Translations under genes and position numbers: made by a program
Virus record (IMG/VR): IMGVR_UViG_3300010411_000011
Location: 1 to 25,708 of that record
Origin: a virus
DNA: 25,708 nt
Strand: one strand, 5' to 3'
In this document: one piece after another, positions 1 through 8,762 of the stretch
Layout of the letters: every line of letters starts with the position of its first letter
Numbering within the stretch: position 1 is the first letter of the stretch
Notes under the pieces: generated by a model
Told to the model about the DNA's origin: nothing
The model's input: only the letters and a program-made list of their open reading frames with translations
The model's database searches: none

Positions 1-1
1 T

Positions 2-1432
2 ACTGATTCGCTGATCTGCCAAGAAGCACATCCGAAGCAGATGGAAGAGTTAGCACAGCTGAAAACTGTCGAAGCTTACGATCGCCAACGAGCGTTGATT
101 GAGCCACTAACCTACATGATGGAACGTGGGATAAGGGTTGATGTAGCACAATTCCGTAAACGTCGGACCGAGCTTGACATAGAAATAGAAACACTCAAAG
201 AAGAGCTTAACAAGGTAGCTGGAAAAGAGCTGAATGCCAACTCCTCGAAACAGCTTTGTGAATATTTCTACGGTCAACTAGGCCAAAAGGCGTATAAAAG
301 TCGTAAGACAGGGAATGCGTCAACTAACAATCTCGCTATGAAACGTTTAGCGCGTAAAGGTTTTGAAGCGGCTAAGCTGGTACTGGAAATACGGGAACGG
401 ATTAAGCTGGCTACTACCTATCTGGATGAAAGCAAACTTTCAAATGGGAACCGTCTGCGCTGTTCGTACAATCCAGTAGGTACACGATTCAGTAGATTAT
501 CCTCTAGCAAAAACATCTTTGGGGAAGGGATGAATTTGCAGAACCAGCCCCACAGCATACGGGATATGCTACTACCCGACGAAGGTTATATCTGGTACTC
601 ATTCGACTTAGCCCAGGCTGAGAACCGTATCGTGGCGTATGTGGGTCGGATAGATCCAATGATTCGTGCGTTTGAAGAAGGTAAAGACGTGCATAGATTA
701 ACTGCTAGTTTGATTTTCAACAAACCTCCGGAGGAGATCTCAGATGTAGCAGGTTCAAGCACACTGGGGGATGGACGGCATTCAGAACGCGACTGGGGAA
801 AACGTTCGAACCACGGACTCAACTACGATTTCGGCTACAAGTCTTTTGCAATTTTGTATGAGATGTCTGAGCGAGAGGCAAAATATATCGTTGAATCATA
901 TCATAAGGTATATCCAGGCGTACGACAAGGCTTTCATGCCCACGTTAGACGCTCTCTCCGCAAAACGCGCACACTTACAAATCTTATGGGAAGACGAACG
1001 CTGTTTCTTGGACCTCTTGTGGACGAAACCTTCAAAGAAGCATACTCTTGTATCCCTCAAGGGACTGTTGGAGATCTTATAAACGAAAATGGTTTGGAGT
1101 ATATCTACTACGATCAAGACCAGTTTGCAGATGTTGAATTGCTAACCCAAACGCATGATGATATAGGCTTTCAAATTCCGCTAAGCATCGGCTGGCATGA
1201 GCATGCGAGGATTTTGTTAGCGATAAAAAAATCTCTCGAACGTCCGCTGCGCGTTCATGACTACACATTCAAACTTCCAGCGGATTTAAGTATCGGACTT
1301 ACAATGGCTAAAAAACACGGACGGGAATTAAAGTGGAAAGGGTTTCCTGAGACCTGTGATAGCCTCGCAGACAAGCTCGCTGAAATTTATGCAGAACTGA
1401 GGGCACAACATGAGCAAACGGGAACTGACTGA
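2..1432 (+). CDS. Family A (Pol I-like) DNA polymerase, C-terminal part, 5' truncated by window
   Basis: Replicative phage DNA polymerase that extends primers from dNTPs on the phage genome. The frame is open to the left edge, so the Met at 41 is internal. The expected 3'-5' exonuclease domain would lie outside the window. The thumb begins with a typical ERGIRVD segment (about 124-144). Palm/fingers motifs are visible: motif A FDLAQAENR (602-628, catalytic Asp at 605-607, steric-gate Glu at 620-622), the O-helix/motif B (788-835, Arg 788-790, Lys 800-802, Tyr 824-826) and motif C QTHDDIG (1148-1168). Oddities are His (812-814) where E. coli Pol I has Phe762, HDD instead of HDE in motif C, and a short insertion just before the O-helix. 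The 3' end overlaps the next gene by 23 bases, which suggests one replication operon. The family is certain; the sub-clade is not. Confidence 0.95.
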   Translation, partial: TDSLICQEAHPKQMEELAQLKTVEAYDRQRALIEPLTYMMERGIRVDVAQFRKRRTELDIEIETLKEELNKVAGKELNANSSKQLCEYFYGQLGQKAYKSRKTGNASTNNLAMKRLARKGFEAAKLVLEIRERIKLATTYLDESKLSNGNRLRCSYNPVGTRFSRLSSSKNIFGEGMNLQNQPHSIRDMLLPDEGYIWYSFDLAQAENRIVAYVGRIDPMIRAFEEGKDVHRLTASLIFNKPPEEISDVAGSSTLGDGRHSERDWGKRSNHGLNYDFGYKSFAILYEMSEREAKYIVESYHKVYPGVRQGFHAHVRRSLRKTRTLTNLMGRRTLFLGPLVDETFKEAYSCIPQGTVGDLINENGLEYIYYDQDQFADVELLTQTHDDIGFQIPLSIGWHEHARILLAIKKSLERPLRVHDYTFKLPADLSIGLTMAKKHGRELKWKGFPETCDSLADKLAEIYAELRAQHEQTGTD

Positions 1433-2591
1433 TTGGCTTGATAGCTACATGGAATACACATACAATTCTGAGCCGCCAGACTCCTACCGCCTCTGGTGTG
1501 GCATTTCAGTGATAGCGTCAGTTCTCCAGCGTAAGTGTAAACTGCCTTGGGGCAGTCTAACCTTTTATCCTAACATGTATGTGGTATTGGTAGGACCTGC
1601 CGGTCGTGCGCGTAAGGGAACTGCCATGTCACCTGCGCATAAAATGCTTGAAGAGTTAGACATAAAAATGGCTGCGGAATCTATGACACGAGAATCGCTG
1701 ATTCAGTGCTTAGCAGAGACGAGTGAGAGTCTGCAAACAGATGAAGGTAAAATCTGTTTCCACTCCTCGCTAACCATCTTCTCTCCCGAGCTTGTAGTAT
1801 TCCTCGGTCATAACAATCATCAGCTTTTAATGGACCTGACAGATTGGTATGATTGTCGTAGTCGCTGGACCTATCGTACAAAAAACATGGGGACTGATGA
1901 GATAACAGGGGTTTACGTCAACCTGCTTGGCGCTACCACTCCTGAGTTGCTACGATCCTCGCTGCCTCTTGATGCTATCGGAGGCGGGCTAACCTCCCGA
2001 ATAGTCTTTGTGTACGAAGAGCGGAAGGGTAAGATTGTTCCAGCACCTATGTTCACTGACGCTGAACGTACGCTACACGCTAAGCTAAGTAGAGACTTGG
2101 AACGGATATATCTACTCAGAGGTGAGTTTCGTGTAACGCAAGGATTCTTCGATCGCTGGGTTGCGTGGTATACTGCGCAGGAAGGCAATCCACCTTTTCA
2201 GGATGATAGGTTTGCCGGCTACACTGAACGGCGCCCAAACCATATCATGAAACTGTCAATGATTCTATGCGCCAGCCGTGGGGATAATATGATTGTAGAT
2301 GAGTGTGACATAGAACGTGCGATTAAAATCCTAACCTTCACCGAGCGTAAGATGACTAAAACCTTTGGAGGGGTTGGCAAATCGCAGAGTGCCGATGTTA
2401 TCAATCGTGTAATGACCGAGATTGCAATTAAGAAGGAATTGACTTTTGCTGAACTGGTTGAGATGTTTTACCATGATGCTGACATGCGTATGCTGACGGG
2501 GATTGTAGATACATTAGAATCTATGAAATTCATAGACCGTGTAAAACGTGCTGATGGGGAGTTGTTGAAGTATAGAGAAAAGGAGGAGTAG
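1410..2591 (+). CDS. DUF3987-like P-loop ATPase, probable replication helicase/primase-associated protein
   Basis: A 393-aa protein encoded directly after, and overlapping, the DNA polymerase. It resembles the DUF3987 family of phage and plasmid replication ATPases. Visible features are a divergent P-loop, VGPAGRARKGT (residues 61-71), a FSPELVVFL segment (124-132) of the kind that carries the Walker B-like strand, the LLGATTPELL sensor-like motif (172-181) and GGGLTSRIVFVYEE (191-204). The C-terminal third is helical and could be a winged-helix region. The ATG has only a weak purine-rich site upstream (GAGGG) and probably relies on translational coupling with the polymerase. The role in DNA unwinding or priming is inferred from family and position. 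The P-loop lacks the usual Gly before Lys and has Gly-Thr after it, a pattern I believe occurs in this family. Confidence 0.75.
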   Translation: MSKRELTDWLDSYMEYTYNSEPPDSYRLWCGISVIASVLQRKCKLPWGSLTFYPNMYVVLVGPAGRARKGTAMSPAHKMLEELDIKMAAESMTRESLIQCLAETSESLQTDEGKICFHSSLTIFSPELVVFLGHNNHQLLMDLTDWYDCRSRWTYRTKNMGTDEITGVYVNLLGATTPELLRSSLPLDAIGGGLTSRIVFVYEERKGKIVPAPMFTDAERTLHAKLSRDLERIYLLRGEFRVTQGFFDRWVAWYTAQEGNPPFQDDRFAGYTERRPNHIMKLSMILCASRGDNMIVDECDIERAIKILTFTERKMTKTFGGVGKSQSADVINRVMTEIAIKKELTFAELVEMFYHDADMRMLTGIVDTLESMKFIDRVKRADGELLKYREKEE

Positions 2592-2602
2592 TCTACTCAA
2601 CC

Positions 2603-2625
2603 CTATGGCAAGAAAAATTACATAG
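2603..2625 (-). promoter_or_regulatory. 23-bp imperfect inverted-repeat element, copy 1
   Basis: Ends are CTATG and CATAG with 13 bases between. It matches copies at 10592, 17341 and 24013 in length and sequence. It is the only copy not placed just before a start codon. It lies between the ATPase stop and the terminator hairpin, so read on the - strand it follows the hairpin by 2 bases. Orientation is assigned by analogy with the other copies and is not certain, because the ends are palindromic. Possible roles are a promoter, an operator, or an RNA structure or processing site. Confidence 0.6.
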
Positions 2626-2627
2626 AG

Positions 2628-2665
2628 AACCCCAGTCAGGTTTATACCCTAACTGGGGTTTTTAT
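2628..2665 (+). terminator. Intrinsic terminator at the convergent gene junction
   Basis: A stem of AACCCCAGT/ACTGGGGTT plus AGG/CCT with one C-A mismatch (arms 2628-2640 and 2648-2660) and a 7-base loop is followed by a T run (2659-2663, then ATT). It lies 36 bases after the ATPase stop, so it would end replication-operon transcripts. Reading the other way, the stem is followed by TTCTCTATG, a poor U tract, so termination of the late - strand transcript is less certain. The rest of 2592-2688 holds only the 23-bp element listed separately. Confidence 0.85.
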
Positions 2666-2688
2666 TCTCCACCTGCGCGCATACCGGC

Positions 2689-5600
2689 TTACCTACCTGA
2701 ACGTCCCTTTCTACCACCACTACTCTGTCGCGTCGGTGCTCGATACGACTGATGGCCAGCATCCAAACGCTTCAAGCCAAACAACTGGTCTATGGGGGTT
2801 AGATAATAACTGTTAGGATACCTATTATCCCACATTGTTAGATATTTATATATCGGTGTATAACCAAAATGGTCCACCAGTCCGTGTCCCACACCTTGTC
2901 GAGCCATCTGTGCGACCAACTGTATCGGAGGCGCTAGCGGTGTCTTAGGCTCTGCCAGTTTATACGGCATATTAGGATCTTCAGAGCCGTAAATCCAGTG
3001 GTGGAAATAGGGAATTTCCAACAGCATAGCTATCAGATCCTTGTCAAAATGTCTTGCCAGCCCGATCAAGGCTCCCCATAAAAGCGTATAACGGAATAGC
3101 TGCATTCGTTTAGAGTTGCTATAAACATCCTTCCCGCCCTTGACGAAATCAAATACCAATCCAGCACGGAGTTCAAACAGCTTTTGCACAGTGGTCTGGA
3201 ACATGCCTAGTATACGTCCGGCAGGATGCTTCATATACAATGGCTGATCAGGACCGCCACGAAAGTTTGCTTTGCAGATGTTGTCCCAGATCAGTTTATG
3301 CGTCTGCTCCATAGACAGTCCAGCTTTCGCAGCCTGGCCTATCCCTGCAAAGATCGTAGTCCCGTTATCGACTAACTCCGTAAACGTAGTCAGCGCGCCT
3401 GAAAGCACCTTAGCCAGCCGCCAGGCTATGGACGCCCCTGGCGATTCATCCATCATCCGGACGATCTGATCCATGCTCACGAAAGTTTTAAGTACTTTCA
3501 ATTCAACGTTTTCACCTTTGATACCTGCCGCTCGTCCTGCCTGTTGCAAACCTGCCTTTACAGTATGATGAACCCCTTTAAGCGCCTGGCCTGTGGTGTT
3601 AGTCGCAAAGGTGTCGAGAAACTTTGTAGCATGCTTAACCGGAATTGAAAGCGAGCCGCCTACCAGTCTCAGATACTCAAGAGCTACCCAGCCATTTGCT
3701 ATTGTATGAAATATCCCTCCATGTTGCTGATAAACATTAGCCTTCAGCCAGTCTATCAACATCCCTCGCATATGCGGAGGAGCTTGGTATTCAATAAAAT
3801 CGCTCCAACGGTTCAGGAATGGCTGCAAGGCTAACTTACGATTAACCATGGGGATGTAGTTATCCAGAATCATATGCAGATCAGGGATCCAAATTCTGGA
3901 TCTGGGAGATTGATACAAAAACTTAAAGCGTGTAGGCACAGCAGGTTCGTAATTAAACTTCTGCGCCCAACGATCTGTCATCAACTCTCCATACGAATGG
4001 CTCATATACGCACGACTTTCAAGGACGCTAAAACCCAGCGCACGAAGATCCTCACGAGTTTTTTCAAAGTATCCACGAAGCTGTCGGGCTAGTAGCTTCT
4101 CAGAGTCAGAAATCTCCACACCTATCGGAAGTGCATCTCCCGCAGATAATGCTATACGAACACTCGCATGTGCTTTAGCCAGGCCTGGGAGTAGTCTATC
4201 ATACTCCATCACCAGCATTCGTTTGGAGGTTTTAGCATACTTGACAGACTGTTTTTTCAACTTCTTTCTCATAGCTTTCAATTTAGCTAACGTATTCTCA
4301 GCATGCCGCATGTCAGCTATGAACAAATCCCTACGAGGATGCGTAACTGAGACGTTTTCCAAGCGGCTCGTGTTAAGCTTAATCACATCCTGCGCTTCTT
4401 TCATACGTTTGGATAGTCGTGCATATCTAGCTTGATGCTGTTCGCTAACCTCCAAGCGCTTTTTAGCCTTTTTGTACAGCGGGCCTAGGGTTTTCTTAAT
4501 AGCACCTTTAGCCGAAGGCACCATACCGAAGATATCCTTCTTCCATCTAAAGTCATTACTACGATTGCGCCCTGATACCATACCGCATTCCAACAGGTCT
4601 ACAACTGGATGATCCCCAGGAGCGAAGAAAGGTCGTAGCGCAGTGCTAGGGGACATTACATGCCCTTTAGTCGTTCTGCTATCCCCTACTTTACTAAACA
4701 ATAACTTCATATCAGCGTTAGGATCTAACAGCTTAGGCGCATGCTCCGCGATTATCGGTTTAGCACGATTCGGCATTATATACGATCCGCGCAGATATTC
4801 AGGTACGATCCTGCCACGGGCCCTAAGAAATTTGTAGTATTGCTCTACAGCCGGGAGCTTTCCTGTAAACGCCCTATCTAACTCAATCTCCATCCTACGC
4901 TGGATGATCGCTGCGGCACGTTTTTCTTCAGCAGCTGTTAATGCAATAGCTTTTTTGCCCTTAGTCTCAACAATTATATCTGAACGTTGTACTGAACCCT
5001 CCACAGCAGCACTTTCAGCTAACGCTGCAAGCTTCTTCAAATCCTGCTGAAATATACTAAGTCCTTCTTCTGTAGGAGCATCCGCCAGACTGCCTGCACG
5101 TTTAGCAGCGGTACCAAGCGCGGAGGCGACCACATCTGTAGCAGCGGTTTTCAGACGCTTCTCCCTGCGTTTGGCAAGCGCTAAAGCTTCCTTAACCTCG
5201 CGAGCAGTTTTTTTCAGGTCAGAGATATCCCTACCCACTGCCCCACGTTCATCTTCATTCAGCTTCTCTACGGCCTTCCAGATACCATCTACAACTTTCC
5301 GCGCAGTGCCTACATACTCGCCAGATTCAACTCCGTCCAAATCTTCCAGCGAATGTAATTGGCTATGATACGACCGCTCAGTCTCAGCAACTTCCATATC
5401 AATAGCCGCTTGCGCTTCTTCCAACTCCTCAGGACTCAGTACCTGTCTGCGCAGCTTTTTGGATATAGCGTCGTTCGACAGTGTTTCCAACTCCCCTTTG
5501 GCAATTTTATTTCCATAGGTTTGTTGCGTAGCTTCAAGGTCGTCTACCAACTTTCCAAGTTTGTTGATGTCTAACGCAACATCATCATCTTCGTATTCTT

Positions 5601-7830
5601 CGTCCGGTCCAGTATCTTCATAAAGCTCGTCTTCTGCAGCAGCTTCCTCTGCGTCTGAAAGCTCCTTTGTCGCAACACGAAGTTTTTTACCAACCTTAAT
5701 CAGCACTGGCTTAACGTTATCACGCTTAGCTATCGACTCCGCAAAATGCTTGGCGGTAGTGAGGTCATTAAAACTACGTGGATTGATTATATATCCATCA
5801 GCTTTAGCTTCAACTACTGACGCATAGGCAGGTATTGCTGCTAACTGTTGCAGCTCTGCCTCAGCAGTCTGGATTTTTTGCAGTGCTTCCGCAGGACCTG
5901 TCTTACGTCCGACAGGAACCTTAAGCACCTTGCCATTGGATAACGTGTGTTTCCAGTACTTCTCCCCACGCTTAACCATCAACTCTGCCCCAAGCTCCTC
6001 AAGCTCGTCAACAGCGGAGACTGTCGCTGAGAGCGGGGCAGAGAGTTCAGGCTCAGGTATGGTTTCGGATTTGGTTGCTACGTCAAGTTCGGCCTCTGTC
6101 GTAGTCGCTACTTCCCCATCATCCTCTGTCGGCACTTCCAGCGTAGAAACCTCTTCAGGCTCCTCCGCTACTTCAGCCTCTGGAGACTCTTCTGCAACAA
6201 CCTCTTCAGCTTCAGCTTCAGCTTCAGCAACCTTTTCCGCAACTTCAGGCACACGCAGTTTAGAACCCTCACGCCACTCTTTCATGAACTCTTCATGCGC
6301 CTTCAGTCTTGCAAATTCTTCCTGGACGATCTCTTTAGGGATTGCAGCGATTACTTCCAGATCATCGTTTGTCAAACCTTCCCCGGTAAGAAGCTTCTGA
6401 ATAACAGAGAGGTCATAGGCAGGTTCAGCAGCTGGGGCAGCGACAGGCTCTGCTACTTGCTGATCCTCCACAGCCTCTACTTCTTGCGTAGCAGCCTCTC
6501 TGGTAACCGCCAGTGCTACTGCATACGCATCCAATGCTTTCGTTTTGTACGCAGGAAATTTTGTAATCGCTTCAGCCACAGATTTTGTTGTAGCAATTAC
6601 CTCAACAGCCCGTGTGCGTTGATCGTCTGTAAGAGCCTTTCCGAGTTTGTCTATCAGTTCGAAGTTAGTAGTAGCAGTTTCAGCTTCAGCATCAACTTCA
6701 GCCTGCTCATCAACCCCACCCTGCTCATCAACTTCAGCCTGCGGCTTCACAGGCCCTCTATAGGGGGGCGATGTAGAGGTGTTCGCCATAGCAATCGGCC
6801 CACCAACAGCCCCAGCTATGGTTGATTCTATAATACCATCTAAATACCCGACAGACTCATCATACCCATGCTTTTTGATTGCATTCTGAACAAGCTGTTG
6901 GGCATCCTCAGTGCCTGCCTCGCCTACAAAGCCCGTCAAAAACCGCTTACCTGCGGAACCGTTAGCCTTAAGTACTGAATCCAAACCATACTTTTCCAGT
7001 AGGCCTGTCAGTATCGCAGCCTTAGCACTCAGCTGAAAAGCTTCTTTCTCTGTCTTGTCGTGCGCTAGGGCTTCATCCCTGATACCACCACTCTCACCAA
7101 GAGACAGAAACCCTATAGCCACCTCAGGCCCGAACAATGCTGTAAGACCTACTGCAGATGTCAGCGATACGCCACCCTGCATAAGAGCCGAGGCAGCACG
7201 TTCAACACTGGGGTTTTCTACAAAACTACCCGGAAACTTCGGCGTGTGCTCCTGCGCTACTCCTCCCCAGTAGTCTTTAGTGCTTTCCAGAAAAGTATCA
7301 AGTCCCTGCTGGGTAGATTCATTCCATGCATCCATCTTTTTGTTAACAGCTTTAACCCAGTCTGGGCGAGGGTAGGTAGCTTGCGGCATACGCGCATTGA
7401 TCTCTGCTTCACCCTCTTTATACGCCCGCTGGCTACCTTGCAGCATTGACGCTGTACCGCTGATTAGATTCGGTATGACAGCTTTACCTGATTCAGAGAC
7501 TTTATTCCAGTAGGGATTTCCTGACTGGCCAAAATTCATGACGTTGTTGATCGTATCGCTGGCATGCTGTAGCCGCGCATCCTCAGAACGTTCAGCTGGC
7601 CCTGACAGGAATGCGCCGAGTCCTGCAAGGCCGGCAGGAGCTGCCATTAACCCTGACGCGGCAACATCGCCAACGGCGTCTAGCGGTGCTGAAAAGCGCT
7701 GACTGAGATCTTTAGAAGTATCCAGGAACTTTTCATAGTCACCCTTAAGCAGCTCAGGGTCAACTTGAAATGGTTCAGCTCCTGGATGTGTGCTTAACAA
7801 GTCCTCGAAGTTTATTTGCCTGAGTGCCAT
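2689..7830 (-). CDS. Giant internal/ejection-type virion protein (1713 aa)
   Basis: Last gene of the late cassette and by far the largest. Visible layout: three hydrophobic Ala/Gly-rich segments near the N-terminus (residues about 52-78, 213-245 and 332-350), and a GEAGTEDAQQ motif (303-312) similar to segments in other giant phage virion proteins. These are followed by an acidic Glu/Ala/Val/Pro linker (about 360-620), a helical charged region (about 750-1000), and a long, better-folded C-terminal half ending in a basic, Gly/Ser/Arg-rich tail. I see no catalytic signature for an RNA polymerase, peptidase or lysozyme. Position after three smaller candidate ejection proteins suggests DNA ejection or inner-membrane passage; this is inference. 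The start is supported by AGGATGG upstream of ATG. It begins 9 bases after the previous stop. Confidence 0.8.
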   Translation of the reverse strand: MALRQINFEDLLSTHPGAEPFQVDPELLKGDYEKFLDTSKDLSQRFSAPLDAVGDVAASGLMAAPAGLAGLGAFLSGPAERSEDARLQHASDTINNVMNFGQSGNPYWNKVSESGKAVIPNLISGTASMLQGSQRAYKEGEAEINARMPQATYPRPDWVKAVNKKMDAWNESTQQGLDTFLESTKDYWGGVAQEHTPKFPGSFVENPSVERAASALMQGGVSLTSAVGLTALFGPEVAIGFLSLGESGGIRDEALAHDKTEKEAFQLSAKAAILTGLLEKYGLDSVLKANGSAGKRFLTGFVGEAGTEDAQQLVQNAIKKHGYDESVGYLDGIIESTIAGAVGGPIAMANTSTSPPYRGPVKPQAEVDEQGGVDEQAEVDAEAETATTNFELIDKLGKALTDDQRTRAVEVIATTKSVAEAITKFPAYKTKALDAYAVALAVTREAATQEVEAVEDQQVAEPVAAPAAEPAYDLSVIQKLLTGEGLTNDDLEVIAAIPKEIVQEEFARLKAHEEFMKEWREGSKLRVPEVAEKVAEAEAEAEEVVAEESPEAEVAEEPEEVSTLEVPTEDDGEVATTTEAELDVATKSETIPEPELSAPLSATVSAVDELEELGAELMVKRGEKYWKHTLSNGKVLKVPVGRKTGPAEALQKIQTAEAELQQLAAIPAYASVVEAKADGYIINPRSFNDLTTAKHFAESIAKRDNVKPVLIKVGKKLRVATKELSDAEEAAAEDELYEDTGPDEEYEDDDVALDINKLGKLVDDLEATQQTYGNKIAKGELETLSNDAISKKLRRQVLSPEELEEAQAAIDMEVAETERSYHSQLHSLEDLDGVESGEYVGTARKVVDGIWKAVEKLNEDERGAVGRDISDLKKTAREVKEALALAKRREKRLKTAATDVVASALGTAAKRAGSLADAPTEEGLSIFQQDLKKLAALAESAAVEGSVQRSDIIVETKGKKAIALTAAEEKRAAAIIQRRMEIELDRAFTGKLPAVEQYYKFLRARGRIVPEYLRGSYIMPNRAKPIIAEHAPKLLDPNADMKLLFSKVGDSRTTKGHVMSPSTALRPFFAPGDHPVVDLLECGMVSGRNRSNDFRWKKDIFGMVPSAKGAIKKTLGPLYKKAKKRLEVSEQHQARYARLSKRMKEAQDVIKLNTSRLENVSVTHPRRDLFIADMRHAENTLAKLKAMRKKLKKQSVKYAKTSKRMLVMEYDRLLPGLAKAHASVRIALSAGDALPIGVEISDSEKLLARQLRGYFEKTREDLRALGFSVLESRAYMSHSYGELMTDRWAQKFNYEPAVPTRFKFLYQSPRSRIWIPDLHMILDNYIPMVNRKLALQPFLNRWSDFIEYQAPPHMRGMLIDWLKANVYQQHGGIFHTIANGWVALEYLRLVGGSLSIPVKHATKFLDTFATNTTGQALKGVHHTVKAGLQQAGRAAGIKGENVELKVLKTFVSMDQIVRMMDESPGASIAWRLAKVLSGALTTFTELVDNGTTIFAGIGQAAKAGLSMEQTHKLIWDNICKANFRGGPDQPLYMKHPAGRILGMFQTTVQKLFELRAGLVFDFVKGGKDVYSNSKRMQLFRYTLLWGALIGLARHFDKDLIAMLLEIPYFHHWIYGSEDPNMPYKLAEPKTPLAPPIQLVAQMARQGVGHGLVDHFGYTPIYKYLTMWDNRYPNSYYLTPIDQLFGLKRLDAGHQSYRAPTRQSSGGRKGRSGR
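6205..6228 (-). repeat. Hexanucleotide tandem repeat (TTCAGC)x4 in giant-protein linker
   Basis: Four perfect TTCAGC units on the + strand, read as GCTGAA on the coding strand, encode alternating Ala-Glu in the acidic linker of the giant virion protein. Being an in-frame hexamer, unit gain or loss would keep the reading frame. Confidence 0.9.
6690..6741 (-). repeat. Overlapping short direct repeats in giant-protein linker
   Basis: A 16-base unit (CATCAACTTCAGCCTG) occurs at 6690-6705 and 6726-6741, and a 13-base unit (CCTGCTCATCAAC) at 6702-6714 and 6720-6732. They encode a repeated VDEQ/EVDEQ-type acidic peptide. This looks like slippage-driven expansion inside a disordered linker. Confidence 0.8.
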
Positions 7831-7839
7831 ATTACCATC

Positions 7840-8751
7840 CTAGTACATAGATTCACGACGTTTAGCTAGCCCATCCATGATCTCTTTTTTGTTGTAGATC
7901 CAGATAGGATCATCATCCTCTATACGATTCCAATGTCTGACACGTTCTAGATATTCACTAAGCTCCGCCTCGTTCATAGTCCACTCTTCATGAGGAGGTA
8001 CTATCATGTAGATATCTTTCCCAGGACGATCATTCACACCACGCAGGTGGTATCTGCCCAGATCCATACCTGCCATATCCAGCAGTTTAGTAGCTTGAGC
8101 TACATCTGCATCACTCAAGTCTTCTCTGAGCTGGGAATTTGGTATGTGAGTAACAGGATCCTGCCCACACAAAGAAGATATTCCCTCATTAAGTGCCTGC
8201 CGCGTGTCATCGGCAGAAACTACGGGCAGTTTTTTGTTGATAGCTGCCAGAGCACCTAACGGGATCTCATCTACAGTATTAGCTCCTTGCGCAGCCTTGA
8301 TAGCTTGCAGTCTCTGGTTAATCTCATCCCCTTCCAGCTCAAGCTTCCTAGCCGCTTGCTCCGTCTTCTCCAACTCAGCGACAGCCTTGGCATGCGCAGC
8401 TTTAGCAGCCTGTGCGTCTATTTCATTCTTCGCATTTTGCGCCTTTAGCGCAGCTTGCTGCATTTTATTCTCAGCTTTGCGCCTAGCATCCTCCGCTCTG
8501 CGTACACGAGCCTCAGTGGTACGTTGAAGCTGAGCCATCTTAGCGCCCTGTTCCAGTAGCCCTGCATTATACTCCCGCGCCGCAGCGCTGTTCATCAACC
8601 GATCACGCATGCCAACTTCTGCTAGACGGTCATTATACACACCGCTGAGGCGTTCTGCTAGCATATTCGCATTAAGTCTGCTAGCATCTCCAATAGTATT
8701 AATCTCGCCAGGCGACAACCCTGTCAGATCAGGAAGATTTCCTGCACTCAT
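7840..8751 (-). CDS. Coiled-coil virion protein, probable ejection-module component
   Basis: A 303-aa protein if started at the ATG at 8751. A TTG at 8769 in the same frame is possible but has no ribosome site and overlaps the upstream gene. A central region of about 100 residues is very rich in Ala, Lys, Glu and Gln with few helix breakers (RRAEDARRKAENK and following), which predicts a long coiled coil. The C-terminal 100 residues are mixed and acidic, with several Trp and Tyr. It sits between the Gln-rich protein and the giant virion protein, in a stretch where podophages place internal core or ejection proteins. No family is recognised, and the role is inferred from position only. Confidence 0.65.
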   Translation of the reverse strand: MSAGNLPDLTGLSPGEINTIGDASRLNANMLAERLSGVYNDRLAEVGMRDRLMNSAAAREYNAGLLEQGAKMAQLQRTTEARVRRAEDARRKAENKMQQAALKAQNAKNEIDAQAAKAAHAKAVAELEKTEQAARKLELEGDEINQRLQAIKAAQGANTVDEIPLGALAAINKKLPVVSADDTRQALNEGISSLCGQDPVTHIPNSQLREDLSDADVAQATKLLDMAGMDLGRYHLRGVNDRPGKDIYMIVPPHEEWTMNEAELSEYLERVRHWNRIEDDDPIWIYNKKEIMDGLAKRRESMY

Positions 8752-8762
8752 CTCTGACAGGG

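Noticed and set aside
5930-6400. Ser-rich + strand open frame
   Set aside because: It is the complement of the Glu/Ala-rich linker of the giant protein; Ser codons arise from GAA/GCT-type repeats on the other strand.
2689-7830. Virion RNA polymerase in the giant protein, as in N4 or crAss-like phages
   Set aside because: I found no T7/N4-type polymerase motifs and no DxDxD catalytic signature. The DDD-containing acidic stretch is low complexity.
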